A stretch of 64,000 nucleotides of DNA from Marasmius tenuissimus (GCA_029532415.1 JAQOTA010000050.1:3906001-3970000); one strand, 5' to 3'; shown: positions 43,725 through 55,056, counted from the first letter of the stretch. Made by a program: numbers and translations. The notes: generated from the sequence alone by a model not told the origin.

Positions 43725-44057
43725 ACTCGACAAGCTTCCTTATCAGTAGGTAGATATAATTCACAGCTCTCGTCGCTCTCACGGACACCCTTTTCATCTA
43801 TTCCCATACCTCATCGTCGTATTGTTACCCATCCAAACATTATCTTATTTACTTAATCATGCTGCTAACATCCATCCATTTCCCTTCACGTTGTACACTG
43901 GTCTCGATATTGTCCTTGCTTCTTCGCAATATACGCTGCAATGGAACGTTCACGTTCCTTAACTTCGGTCACGACGGCAAAAACAAACGACGGTTTCGTG
44001 AACAAAAAGGTGGTTTCACATTGTGTGCCTATGAAAGGCTGGGAATAACTGGCATTG
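43725..44057. other. Convergent intergenic region
   Basis: This is the 3' flank of RCC1 (T-rich) and of the dioxygenase gene. A plus frame at 43859-44107 has no conserved content. Confidence 0.5.
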
Positions 44058-45576
44058 CTACGTGTAGGTCATGGAGAGACGTCCAACAATGTAGTCCTCT
44101 GTGTTGACAGGTGGGTATTTTGGCTCCGTTCCACAGTTGGGCAAGCAAGAAATTTCGGCGTCGAAGTTGGGGTTGGAGAAGAATGCTATTGACTGACGCT
44201 GTGGAGTTATAGCCTCTGAATCGCTGACTTTGTGAGAAGGGGCCACCACACGATGCAAAGTCGAACGAAGGACATCGTTGCTCCATCTCGAAAGCAGGTC
44301 TCCGACATTGATCACGATCGTTCCCGGCTGTGGTAGCCATTGTAGTCAGATTTACAGTCAGAATCGCATGATAGAACTGTGGGTTACGTACAATGGGCGT
44401 AGCAGCGATGTAAGAACCGGTATTCGGATTGCGGACCTGTAATCCTCCGACCTATTATTCATGTGAGTTCGCAACGCGTAGAAGTGATGGGTCGAATTCA
44501 GATTACCATGTCCTGCAAACTCGTCAGTTCAAGCAACGGGACATTGAGACGTATACACATACTTGGAATAGCAATGTCAAGGTTCCATAGTCTGTTGTGT
44601 GTAAGCCCACAAGCTGCGATACGTGCCGAACGCCTGCTTACCACTGTGAGCCCCGGCGCGAGCCTGATCTTCGCCGTCGAGTAACGATCTCTTAATGGAT
44701 GGATAGGAAAGAAGCCGAAGGTTGTGACACTGTTTATCTATCTTCTGGTCGAAGAACCGCTCCTCTAGACCCAGCCCCAAGGCTATTGAGCGCATCATCT
44801 CGACGTGGAGGTCATGACAAGTCTACACGTTTCCGTCAATAATTTGATTGACCAGGTGCATGAGCGACAAACCTGGTAGAACGCCAACATCGTGCTCTTG
44901 AACGCCGGTGCATCACCCTCCTGTGGCCACATGTTCCTCCATTCCGAGTCCCAATCCCGACCAATTTCCATAGATTCCTTGTAATCCGGAGCCTTGGTTC
45001 GAAGCTGGGCTATCTCAGCTGCATCCTGAGACTGTGTAACACGCTCTCTGCCTATTCGCACATAGCCTCGATTCGAGCGGGGGTCCTCCCAAGCCAGTTT
45101 GTCCTAAGTACGGGGGAAAGTTGACTGGCCGCACATACACAACGACGAGTACCCACACCTTGACTTCCGTAGGCAATTTGAAAAACTCCGCGCTCTGGAC
45201 CGTCCATGTCAGCGAGTGAAATCGCACAGAGACCAATTGAATACCTTCTGGAAGACATTCGAAACGGTACCTAATACGGACGTTCGAACCAATGTATCAT
45301 AAACAGAGAATGCGACGCACCACTGGGGATACCATGTCCGGAAACATATATAAACCCGCTCTGCTTGAATGCATCGACGATCTCGTTCGCTGTTTCCTGC
45401 TTCTCCTTGGAGGAACTAGCTTTCCTGAATTTTGAAAAGTCGATAACAGGGATGCGAAACTTCGAGTCGTTTGCATCCGCAACGACTGTCGCAAGTCCGC
45501 GAATGAAGTTTGGTTGCGCTCTGCGAGTGAAAAAGAGCCCACTTCGGCTGAGAGACGAAGCTTTCAAGGAAAACAT
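44058..45576 (-). CDS. 2-oxoglutarate/Fe(II) dioxygenase (isopenicillin N synthase-like) with mitochondrial-type leader
   Basis: This is a non-haem iron oxygenase; the substrate is unknown. The N-terminus MFSLKASSLSRSGLFFTRRA, followed by RGLATVVADA, looks like a mitochondrial presequence. The DIOX_N domain then starts at FRIPVIDFSKF with AFKQSGFIYVSGHGIPS. Later text (KLAWEDPRSNRGYVRIGRER) matches the family. The iron-binding facial triad is His and Asp of AGAHSDYGTLTLLFQD and the distal His of STLHRVV. The oxoglutarate-binding Arg-x-Ser lies in RQSIAFFSNPNFD. The stop at 44058 follows YIVGRLSMTYT. There are about seven introns. Homologues are often in secondary or hormone-like metabolism, but a single copy with no biosynthetic neighbours argues for a basal role. 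Confidence 0.88.
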
Positions 45577-45947
45577 GGATGATCCTGAACGGGAAAGCCA
45601 AAGAACAGGGACAAGTGGGGGTGGATCGAGGAATTAGCCATTTATAATGTACATACTTGTACATAACTGAATTCGAATCAATCGGTCCAGTGATAAGAAG
45701 CGTCCACATGGACATCGCTTCTGGCCGTGTGGTCTAACTGGGGCAGACTGGGGCCTACTCGACGACTGTCGGGCCATTTGCGCAACATGAGCCATCGAAA
45801 TCCTTGGCTTTGGACGAGCTTTGGACGGGATATGGTGATGTTGATTGAGATGCTAAGTACAAGTACTATACAAATGATGCAGATAATATTCCATGAATGA
45901 CCAAGAGTGAGTGCCAATCGACCTTCCAACTTTCAGCAAAATCAGGT
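45577..45947. other. Intergenic spacer between two minus-strand genes
   Basis: This is the promoter of the dioxygenase gene and the 3' end of the BTB gene. Short minus frames (45416-45715, 45678-45929) show nothing conserved. Confidence 0.45.
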
Positions 45948-48521
45948 TCATGTACGTGAATACAATATCGGTCCCGGAGACCTCAAACGACGGAACAGAG
46001 CCATGAGGGTTTTGCCTCCCTCAGAGCCCCATCTGCATTGAAAGAGTTCATGTTAGTTTCAGCTTTGACACCACTAAGCGTGTACTCACTCTCCAGCGGC
46101 TACCTCATCACAGCACCTCTCAAATTCTTCCGAAACCGCGACCTCATCCCATTTCTCCACGACATAGTCTTCGACCATCCCATGCAAGTCGTCCCAAGTG
46201 GAAGTAGCAAGTAGTAACGCGAAACTAGTCTGCGGTGTTATCGTAGACATCATGTGCTCGAGGGCCAGATTGGCGAGCCGAGGCATCGTATATCGGTGGG
46301 CTATCTGGTACATTGATAGGGCCGAAGCTGGTGAGGGTGGAGGTGTTGGATGCACATGCGGGTCGGGGGTTGATCCGATGGTGAGTCCGCTCGAGCCTCT
46401 TATTCTGGATGCACGGGGTGAAACTGGTGGGTAATGAGTAGCGGGAGGTGGTACTGACGCGTAGCTTGACTGTCGAGGAATCACAACTGAAGAAGGTGCC
46501 TGTTTCGGTCGTGTCGCTGGAATGTTGATTGGCATCGTTGTAGGTGTGCGCCGGGAGCTTCCTGGGGACGCTGTCTCGCTAGAACTCGACGTTGATTGGC
46601 GAGTAGATGAAGCAATAGTATTGGCCTTCGCTGTCGCGCGAGATGGCGTCGAAGGAGTTCTCGTAGAAGAGCCAGCCCGCATCGTATTGCTATCCGACAA
46701 CGGCAAACCTGGTTGCGAAACCTGTGGGGCGCCTGCTGGGGGTGATGGAACACCTTCTTCTCCGCTGGTAGCACTCCTCGATTCTAAGTCTTCAGTCATC
46801 CCAACCTTGTTGAAAGTTTTCCAATCCCACTCCCCACCTCTCGCGTGTAACCAATTTGCGCTCCAACCCGCCCCAACTCCATCTACCGCTACCCGTGGAT
46901 CGTCGACTTCCTTGAGCAACAGCCAATTTGCGTAACAGTACTTCAATAGCCAGTAGATCGTCTCAAAATCAGCCTCCTCTACGACGATAGTATGAACTTT
47001 GCGTTCGCCCGGGATATGCCCCTGATTTTCAGCGAAAGATGAGGAGAGCATAGTGGCGAAGTAGTCGGAACGACGAGTGAGGATATCAGAATGAGCGTAG
47101 ATGATTCGCTTGCGAGCTGTCATCTGTGAGGAATGGGAATACGAGGACATGGATGACGCAGGTCTTTGAGTCGCTGAGGATGAGGCTTCCGTAGGCGTTG
47201 GAGGGACAACATCGGGTTTGTACCGTTCTAAGCACACAAAACGGACGTCTCCAGTGTCTGGAAGGACTATCAGGGATCTGCCAGTGAAGAAAGCGAAGGA
47301 CATACTTGGGTTGTCTAAGGAAGCTTCAAGTCCATCCAAGAGGTCTTTCGGGACGTAGTAGGCGGAGGGATGAGACGGGAAGAATGGGCCCAGAGGACAA
47401 TGTATCTGGACACATATCACTAGGGAGTCTGTGTCACGTACCCGAGAGTTATTCTCAATCAACGCCGAAAGGGGAGGAAGAGAACAGGCTGGGGAAGCTC
47501 GTCAGTGGCCGTTCAATGGGACGTCTGGATGCCTACAAACCCCAGACCTCGTTTCCCTCCCTGAAGACCCAGTCACTTTGCCAGTTCTCCCACACCCAGT
47601 CGGGCCGTGCTCCTCTTTCACCGACACGGTCATCCTGACACTTCACGGCTGTCATCATTGACGCAGACATTTCGTAGTCTGCGTAGGTAGAGTCTAACAT
47701 GAGGCAGGTGATATAGAGGGACAATGTATCCGGTTTCGTTCCTGCAACCTGAGTGGCGCCTTCCGTCGGCGGGGAGGTACGTGCTGCAATGAGGGTCCGT
47801 CGGTAAACCACGTCGTTTTCCACATGAAGCTTTTTGTGACTTACCGATTTCAAGCTTGAACTTGTTGTCTCCTATTATAGGGGAGTGCTTCAAGACGTCA
47901 AAATCATCCGCTGTTGCACTGCTCTCATCAACCTCTCCAGCAGCCCCATCAACGCCCCTATCGTTCTCAATGTCGATGGACAAAGGACCGCGACCTTCAA
48001 CAAAGTCCCGGAGTTTGTGCACGTCGCGTACGACCCATTCGAAACCCTATAGAAAGTGAGAACATGTACTTAGGGGATACGTGCCACCGAGAACGCACCA
48101 TGAACGACCACTGCATTGTCGTCTCTTCATTCGCCGTAACGTAGGATGCTAAGGACGAGCCAGCATTGTTTCGTAACGTTTGATGAGACTGCCATGACAT
48201 CCGACTTGAATTCGAACGCGAAATGGACGTAGACATGCTACTGTTGCTGGTAACAGAACCCTCCCCCGAGCTTACACTGGCGGTGATACTAGGTCTTTGT
48301 GACAAATCCCAGTTTACCGAGGAAGACGACCCTGATGATGAGGACCTCTGCAGGTGGGAGAGATGGGGTGATTGATACCGGAGAGGTGAAGGTTGGGACC
48401 AAGGCCAGTCGGGACGAGCTAGAGGCGGAGTACGGCCTGGTGGACTCGATGAAGGTAAAGAGAAAGGAGATGAAATACGCGGCGGCTGACCTTGCCACTG
48501 ATGGTGGTTCGAGTCTGACAT
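45948..48521 (-). CDS. BTB/POZ-domain protein with MATH-like N-terminal half
   Basis: The start MSDSNHHQWQGQPPRISSPF at 48521 opens a long Ser-rich disordered region. A MATH-like part follows (TMQWSF..FEWVVRDVHKLRDFVEG, SPIIGDNKFKLEI, DTLSLYITCLMLDSTYADYE, WSDWVF-type WQSDWVFREGNEVW). The BTB part is RKRIIYAHSDILTRRSDYFA with TMLSSSF and TIVVEEADFETIYWLLKYCY. Long Ser/Thr/Pro inserts break the BTB core at about 46830-46390. The BACK-like tail is YQIAHRYTMPRLANLALEHM. The last intron (donor GA|GTGAGT at about 46090, acceptor ATGCAG) adds EWGSEGGKTLMALFRRLRSP before the stop at 45948; without it the frame ends at 46086. BTB proteins often bring substrates to Cul3 ligases; whether this one does is not known. 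Confidence 0.82.
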
Positions 48522-48642
48522 TGGGCATCACGTACGTAATTGACAAGTGCACAAAGGGGCATTCTTTGAATAGCGCTGCATTATAGAGTTTGGTGTGGTA
48601 CAGGACATATACAGGTAGATACAGCAAATGGCCAATCCTCAT

Positions 48643-50688
48643 TCAGAACGTCTCCCAGAAGATATCAGGCAACACTTCCCTCATCACTGTGAAAGAGTCA
48701 GTTTGAGTGAGAAGGCGAAAAGATGAGGGCGACCTACTAGTCCAATGTTTCGTCGCTTGCGCATCTTGCATCTTACCAAGAGGATTGTATGAGCTGCTCA
48801 GTACTTTGGTTTCTCTCCCTTCCTGTGTCTTGATTCTGTCGGTTGTATTTCTAAGCACTTCAAGATCTACCTCCCGATCCTCTAAGGACGTGAATATGTG
48901 CTTTCGTAACGGTGAGCCGAGGTAGTCCGTCATATCCGGGGTTCGGAAAGTAAAAGGTTTGGTCCCGGTCGTGCAGAAAAATACCTGAAAAGGGGAGAAT
49001 AAACACGATGTAATCGCGCGGCGAGCAACTTGACTCACGACGTTGAGAAACTCCGTATCGTACTTCTCCTTCGTCAATGCCCCAGGCTGTACGAGATCAT
49101 GGAACGCTTTGCATTGGGAGAACGCTTCATCCAGAGTGCGCAACACGAGCCTCGACGGCTCAGAGTCAACAATTCCTGCGAAGTTCTACCAGCATGGTCA
49201 GCTCAAGCGTTGTATTCGGGGCAAGGGGTGCTTACAATGACAACGACACCATCAGGTTTAATCAGTGCCTTGAGGTTATCCCAAAATCCGATTTCATACA
49301 AGTGTTGAGGGATTCCGCCGCCAGAGAAGCAGTCGTGGTTGACCAGATCATAGAGCGGAACGTCTTCCTTGCCAGCATCCTCACGTTGCTTCGCGCGGGT
49401 TGCCACCCAGGCGCCTGCATCTTCCAGGAACACGTTCTCATCGCCGGGGTCAGGGAAACCGAAGAAACGGCGGGCTGCTTCATAAACGGCTGGGTCGATC
49501 TCCAGGACTGTAAGGTTGTAACCATGTCTATGTAGAGCGGTTGCCGATATACCAGTCCCCAAGCCACTGCAAATGGTACGCTTGTATCAGGCACTTGGGT
49601 AGATGAACGGCATGACGCACATAACAAGAGCCTTTTGGTTGTTTCCTTTCTTCTTCCCCGATGCGCCGTCATGTTCAATAAGCCTCGCGGCCTCCTGCAA
49701 GTTGAACGCCCCGTATATCGAGTCTCCGAGTCTGTTCCCGTGTACATCTTTGACCGGCGCATATCCGTCGATTGTGTGCACCCTCTTGCCCATCCACACA
49801 CCTCCCAAGATGGAATGAGCTGCACGAAGATACCTAACCGAGTGCATAGCCTTCAAATCAGTCGGGTCAGCATTGGGTGGTTTCAAGGCTTCTCCGACAA
49901 CCACAAGACCCGTGGTACTTTCAACTGTAGAGTGGATTTGGAGGGGGAAACTCGGATGGGTATAGGTCTCGGGGTATGGGTGCTCGAGTATCGGAGACCG
50001 AAGAGGTGATGTGAGAGGGGTGAAAGCAAGCGTAACCAGAGCTCCGAGGAGAGTTCCTTTGGTAAGATAGGCTTTATTGGAATTGGAAGGTGACTTCTTG
50101 GGTGTCTTTGCAGATGATGGAGATGCCGACGAGAAATCAAGGCACAAGACTCCAATCGCAAAGAAAGCGAGCGCTTGGGTGAGGTACTATTGATGTATCC
50201 AGTCGTTGAGTGAAAGCAGAACAGAACAGAATTTAAAGACTCACTATTTCATTGTCCGAGACAGTTCGAAGTTGAGGAATAGCAGGCCAAAGGCGCTTCG
50301 ACATGGCAAAACCTCCCACTAGTGTTCCCCATACACCCAACATCTTCGTTGCGGGAACCCAGATCCCATAAGCATAGACGAGAGGAATGAGCGCAAAGGC
50401 ATGCGTGAACACCGGTCCCCATACTGGATGTCTCTGTCTAGCAGACCATACAGCAAGATAATAGGTTGTCTTTGGCGCCAGAGCAAGAATTGTACCGGAA
50501 AAGAACCATTTTCGCGCGGTTGACGAGAATTTCGGCCGGATGTAGATCGAAAGAGCGACGGCTAAAAAGAGGAAGTGTTGGAAATATTGGTTCGTTGGGA
50601 CCGACGCGTATATGGGTACCAAGGTGCGCTCGTAGGTGAAAAGAGTGAGAGAAAGCAAAAGCACCGGTACAAAGAAATGGAGGACCAT
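48643..50688 (-). CDS. Polytopic membrane protein with spermidine-synthase-like methyltransferase domain
   Basis: The N-terminal half (50688 to about 49990) has six to seven hydrophobic helices, beginning MVLHFFVPVLLLSLTLFTYE and including FTHAFALIPLVYAYGIWVP and YLTQALAFFAIGVL. The C-terminal half is a Rossmann-fold methyltransferase/aminopropyltransferase-like domain. It has motif I GLGTGISATALHRHGY, the acidic loop VLEIDPAVYEAARRFFGF, and LVNHDCFSGGGIPQHLYEIG with FWDNLKALIKPDGVVVI. The end reads REVLPDIFWETF. The fold is that of spermidine synthases, but the membrane part and altered active-site text (no clear DxGxG-type GGGDG pair) suggest a different substrate. Fungal members of this group are uncharacterised. 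There are five or more introns. The start at 50688 is the first ATG before the first helix. Confidence 0.82.
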
Positions 50689-51594
50689 GTTCACAATGCA
50701 AACATGAGTTCTTGCAATGGTCGTTTATTTAAAAGGATGAAGCTTGAGAAGAGCCACGTATTAACTTCCCACCACCATCACCGCGGCTTCTCTGGGTCTT
50801 GTAACCACCTGGGAAAACATTCATGACTTCTCAACGTCTACTAGGTATGGACAGCACCATATCACTGGTTGTCACTGACACTGGACTGTTCGGTTCTGGG
50901 TCACTTTTCGGTGCGAGGCGCCCATTGAATTGTCTCGATCGAGCGGGCGTTAACCACAGCACCAAGAATCCGTGGTGAGCACCTTCAAGCCCTTCAACAG
51001 TTGGAATTTCCTGAGAGAATCAGGGCCCATTCGATGGGAATTTTGTCAACCAGGCATTCCGTATGAAATGCGTTGGTCAACAACTAACTTGACGTAGTCT
51101 GTGTGGACAGATCTACTTCTGTACTCCCCCAACGGGCTTACCAGCGACGAGAATTCTACAATAGTTTGCTTCTTGACGATGGTAATGCCTATAGGAGCTC
51201 GGTGACAACGGGCGTCGGGGACTCTGTTCCAATCTCAATGTGGACGCTTGTATTGTGGATGGGAATGGACTAGCCCTGACACCCGACGCTCGGGACCGTG
51301 TCTATTATTGCCTCAGTCAGTGGCCACCTCGACTTACTCACGACGCCATTCCTCCATCAGAAAAGGGTAGGTAGGACAGCCCGCTGCCTAGGGCGTAGGG
51401 GTTTTTCTCATTCGTTCTCTATCAGCCTCAATAAATGCCCTGTTTTACGGGTCAGACTTCGGGAAAATATTCAATTGTTGAACAAACGGCGACCAACCCC
51501 TGACCCACATCCAAGCTCCTCCTCCCCCGGTAGTCTAACCGAATTCATGACAATGACCGTTTGTCAGCTCGCAACCATCCCGGTGCAGGAACCG
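50689..51594. other. Divergent intergenic region
   Basis: This is 900 bp without a gene between the membrane methyltransferase and the short-chain dehydrogenase. A plus frame at 51298-51624 is unsupported. It ends in the TATA box of the dehydrogenase gene. Confidence 0.5.
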
Positions 51595-51602
51595 TATAAA
51601 AG
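51595..51602 (+). promoter_or_regulatory. TATA box upstream of the short-chain dehydrogenase gene
   Basis: A perfect TATAAAAG lies 47 bp before the start codon at 51649. This spacing gives a short leader of about 15-20 nt. Few other genes here have such a clear TATA box, which suggests inducible expression (inference). Confidence 0.6.
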
Positions 51603-51648
51603 GATTGGAGGTATTTCAGCTTAAATCCCACTTCAAATCCCACTTCTA

Positions 51649-52673
51649 ATGCCTTCCATCAACGATTCCAAGTGCATTTTGATTACCGGAGCTACATCTG
51701 GGATCGGTCGAGCTTTGGCTGTGGCAATCACCAAACTCCCAACAAATCCTCACGTTATTGGCACTGGGAGACGTCCCGACCGACTGAAAGAGTTGAGGTC
51801 CGTCGATGTAGAGCCTGTGCAGCTGGAGCTTGACGCGGACGCGGAGACTCTGAAGAAGAACGTACTTGATCTCGTCCAGAAATTTCCCGACGTGGGTCCT
51901 TTCATGTGGTGTTTACTGCTGATGCAGTAAACTGACGTCCTAGCTCTTGACTCTAGCTCGATACTATCATCCTCAACGCTGGTATACAACGGGAGTACGA
52001 CTTTTTGAATACGAACGTCGACCTCGCAAGTACGTCTCCATGTTCCAACGATGTAGCTACACTAACGGATCTCCCGAGATAGACATTTACCAGGAGATGA
52101 ACGTCAATTATTTGTCTATCCTCACCGTCATAGCTGCCGTTCTACCGCATTTTAAGACTCTAGCGGTGAGTGACCTGCTCTCTTGTGTAGCTGTTGCCTG
52201 AACTCGCTCTCGAGGCCACCGGGCGTCCCTGCATGATCGTCAATGTGACCTCGGGGCTGGCAGTCGTTCCCGCTACGCATCTATCTAATTACAGCGCGTC
52301 CAAGGCTGCCCTCCATAGTATGACAATGTCTTTGCAATCTCAGTTTCAGGGAACAAATATTCATTTCATTGAAGTCGTCCCTCCGTATGTCTCCTACCAT
52401 TCCTTCTAAGAACTCGGACCGTGGACTAAAATCACCTCATTCAGTCTAGTGGAGTCGGAGTTGCACGATCATGAGGGAACCACAGAAAAACTGTCCAAGT
52501 TTTGGATGCCCCTTGACCAGTACGTTGCCCTCACATTAGAGGGCTTGCAGAAAGGAGAGCCTCACGTCTCCTGTGGTGCTGCCGCGGCGGCTTTCGACCG
52601 TTTCGAGAAGGAGAAATACGACTTAGCGATGAAGAAGGCTTTGCCGACGGCACCCATGAACTTCAAGCCATAA
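51649..52673 (+). CDS. Short-chain dehydrogenase/reductase, classical type
   Basis: This is an oxidoreductase of unknown substrate. The Rossmann motif is CILITGATSGIGRALAVAI, with Arg-Arg in GTGRRPDRLKELRS that suggests NADP preference. After the first intron (donor GAC|GTGGGT near 51890) the text reads LDTIILNAGIQREYDFLNTN (NAG motif). The central helix is YQEMNVNYLSILTVIAAVLP. The catalytic Ser is in VNVTSGLAVVP and the Tyr-Lys pair in LSNYSASKAAL. The C-terminal part has VESELHDHEGTTEKLSKFWM and ends LPTAPMNFKP. Four introns are visible. It resembles fungal DltE-like oxidoreductases and is about 260 residues. It has its own TATA box and no metabolic gene cluster around it. Confidence 0.9.
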
Positions 52674-52785
52674 GGCAACAGCTTTTAGAGACATAGTATT
52701 GTATCCAGAAATGCATTGAATCTAACCAGTCGAGCGTGCAGTAATGTACATAGTATACAGAGAACCGTTTCAACCAAACGAGAGT

Positions 52786-53070
52786 CTACTTCTTCTTGCT
52801 ACCGGCGCCGCTTGCGGGCTTCCCAGTCGCGACCTTTGCGCCTCCGGCCCCTGGGATTCCCTTGTTGAGGTTGGTCTGAGCGGCCGCTTGTGCTTTCGCG
52901 GGGAAGCTACCCTTGGACACGTCGTTGCCGGCCTTAGCCTACAGAGCACCCAAATCGTCAAATGTTCTTCTGCAACATGCAGGGAAGGAGACGAAACTAA
53001 CCTGTGTAGACTGGATGCGAGAGGCATCGGTCGTGGTCATGGGCTTCTTGGGTGCTCTAGCTCCAGCCAT
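52786..53070 (-). CDS. Small SMP-domain (LEA/seed-maturation-like) protein
   Basis: Two exons, 53002-53070 and 52786-52938, join in phase 0 around a 63-nt intron (CAG|GTTAGT, CTGTAG) and give 73 residues. The text TTDASRIQSTQAKAGNDVSK with GSFPAKAQAAAQTN matches the SMP domain, which is known in plant late-embryogenesis proteins and in small fungal proteins (SDASRIQSTQAK..GG..AARAQSA pattern). The rest is Gly/Ala/Lys-rich (GAGGAKVATGKPASGAGSKK) and disordered. In plants such proteins are linked to desiccation tolerance; a stress role in this fungus is inferred only. It is short and its intron breaks the frame, so simple ORF callers can miss it. It converges on the dehydrogenase gene, 112 bp away. 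Confidence 0.8.
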
Positions 53071-54032
53071 TTCACGGAATCTGGAAGAAGATGACGATGA
53101 GCAACAGAGCCTGCAGGTTGCGACACTGTTGGGCGACGCACTAGTCTCGGAGTTTGGTTGGTGGAGCGTGGAAGTTGGAACGAGTTGTTCTGACAATTTC
53201 TTGAGGTTTAGTGAGTCCTCTTATACTCTCTCGTAAAGAGCACGATCCGTGCTAGGCCGACGGACAGACACTAAGAATATCTTGAGTACTGACTTCGAGA
53301 GATGTTGCACAGTCTCGAGCGACTTTCGCCATACGCACGGCTTGTGCGTACATAAACGAAGTAGCTATGTGACCCACGACACTCGTAGATATGGATCGAT
53401 GTCGGAAGTTGTACTATTTCGAACAGACGCGAAGTACCGGCTAGTCGCCCAATCTGAACAATAGCTGAGGGTTTTGTGCGATGTACCTGGAGAACTCGCA
53501 GATGAATGTGCCACCTGCCTTGGTGGGTGGTATTGGAAGAGCACGTCCTTTTCGCACGAATGAGTTCATCAGCCTGAGATTTTCCAGTGAGAATGGTTCC
53601 GCCGTCTCGGACGTTGGTCATGTTGCCCGATCGGATTCTGCCTTCGTCGTATTGCAGCGTGTCAAAGCTCTCGTTTCTTCCATCTTAAACTGCCAGACAG
53701 AGTTTCCGAGGCTGCTAAGTTTGACTATCAGATCCTTCTCTCCAGGAATAGCAGGGAAGCACAACGAGGAGAGCCGTAGTAGGCCCGAAGATTCAGACTG
53801 GTGCATTGGCCCACCCCAGGCCGCCACTTTTCAAGGCGGCTTACAGGATGACTTGACCTTTTCGTAATGTTGCGGCACTATACTCGATAGTAGATAGCCC
53901 TGGGCAGGCAAGAGATTCAATTGAGATAACGATAAGAGTGCACATACTATACAGGGCGGCCTCGGGAGTTTCCACCACGATAGGCATTAGGGTTATACAG
54001 ATGGGAACAATTGTCGCCTTGCTCGCGTCATG
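53071..54032. other. Intergenic region with unassigned coding-like sequence
   Basis: This is the promoter side of the SMP gene and the 3' side of the PAR32-like gene. Part of it (53271-53827) has unusually long, protein-like frames on both strands; see the separate entry. Confidence 0.45.
53271..53827 (-). CDS. Possible unidentified gene (strand not certain)
   Basis: On the minus strand a frame reads DGRNESFDTLQYDEGRIRSG and NMTNVRDGGTILTGKSQADE, then LIRAKRTCSSNTTHQGRWHI, and stays open to 53271. Upstream another minus frame starts MHQSESSGLLRLSSLCFPAI with EKDLIVKLSSLGNSVW. The two could be joined by a splice near 53680-53700, but I found no clean donor and acceptor. The plus strand also has a 128-codon frame over 53481-53867 (ALVGGIGRARPFRTNEFISL). 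The minus text looks more like protein to me, but the family is unknown and the reading could be chance. Confidence 0.28.
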
Positions 54033-55056
54033 TCATGTCGACTGTGCATTGGCACTAGCAGGTTCAGTTGCCCTGCCGCGCTGGACTGAAGGGTTATCGC
54101 CCTGCCTTTCCCTGCTGGATTTCTCCCAGGGATTCACGACCCGGTTCAAGATATCAGCCACTCTTCCTCGACTTTGACTACGTGCTGCAGGCTCGCGAGA
54201 AGCAGACCGTTCCCTCATATTACCAGCCCCACCACGACCAGTGGATTCGAAGGGTGATTGATTACCACCAAGAGACCCACGATAAGCTTCGACTCCAGGC
54301 GATGGAGAGTGGGACATGTTCGCAATACCACCACGTCCGGTCGAATGTCTGATTGGAGAAGTCAGAGCTACAAAATGGAGACGGAACGCAAGGCACCTAC
54401 ACGGCGGCCGGCGAAAACTTGAAATCGTCGTTCTCCATAACAGTCTCAATGGAGGGGGCATCGCCTTCGTGAATGTTTCCTGCGCCACCACGGCCAGTAG
54501 AGTGCATGTGAGATGAGGAGCTCACTGCCGCTGGTGGTCCTCTAGACCGAGATCGAGACATGTTACCGAGGCCACCTCGACCTGTCGAAAACTGAGCTGC
54601 ACAATCAGCTCGAGTGTCATGGGAAGCTCATTTTGAAACCCACAATAGCGCTCTTGTCGGATTCGTTGTGAAGAGTCTCTTGCTCAGATTGATTATCAGG
54701 TCCAACCGAAGATTCAGTGCGAGGTTCCCTCGAAGGCGAGCGAATGTTCCCTGCGCCTCCTCGTCCAGTAGAATAGACCTGATAAGGGTTAAACCGAGCA
54801 ATTTCCAGCATATCAAGTAGTCCCGTACCGCATCCGATTGTACTTTGAGCTCTCTTCCTCTGCTTGGAGAGAAATCGTCTGGTCCGTCAGTGGGTCGAGT
54901 GTTGTCTCGGGATGTAGTGCGGATGTTTCCAATCCCGCCCCTGCCTGAGGAACGCTAAGATGCGGACAGAGTGAGTGATCTTTTGTCATACGTTGAGAAA
55001 TATCAAGAAGAACCTACGAAAGTTTCACGGTCTCTCGAAATAGAACGTTCCGTCAT
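54033..55056 (-). CDS. PAR32-like (DUF3602) protein with six STGRGGxGN repeats
   Basis: This is a fungal family whose yeast member Par32 is phosphorylated after rapamycin and links TORC1 to ammonium transporters. The start MTERSISRDRETF at 55056 joins to RSSGRGGIGNIRTTSRDNTR. Further exons carry VYSTGRGGAGNIRSPSREPR, then FSTGRGGLGNMSRSRSRGPP, HSTGRGGAGNIHEGDAPSIE, HSTGRGGIANMSHSPSPG and ESTGRGGAGNMRERSASREP. The C-terminus has ADILNRVVNPWEKSSRERQ and stops at 54033. Four introns are supported by clean phases. The protein is basic, disordered and rich in Ser next to Arg, so likely a phosphoprotein. Repeats 1, 2, 3 and 5 each start within a few codons of an exon's 5' end. Confidence 0.88.
54220..54955 (-). 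repeat. Six dispersed STGRGGxGN-coding repeats
   Basis: Near-identical coding units of about 27-30 nt lie, in gene order, at about 54950-54920, 54775-54745, 54590-54560, 54500-54475, 54350-54325 and 54245-54222. Their consensus protein is S-T-G-R-G-G-x-G-N-(I/M). Codon use differs between copies, so the protein motif is conserved rather than recently copied DNA. Confidence 0.8.
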
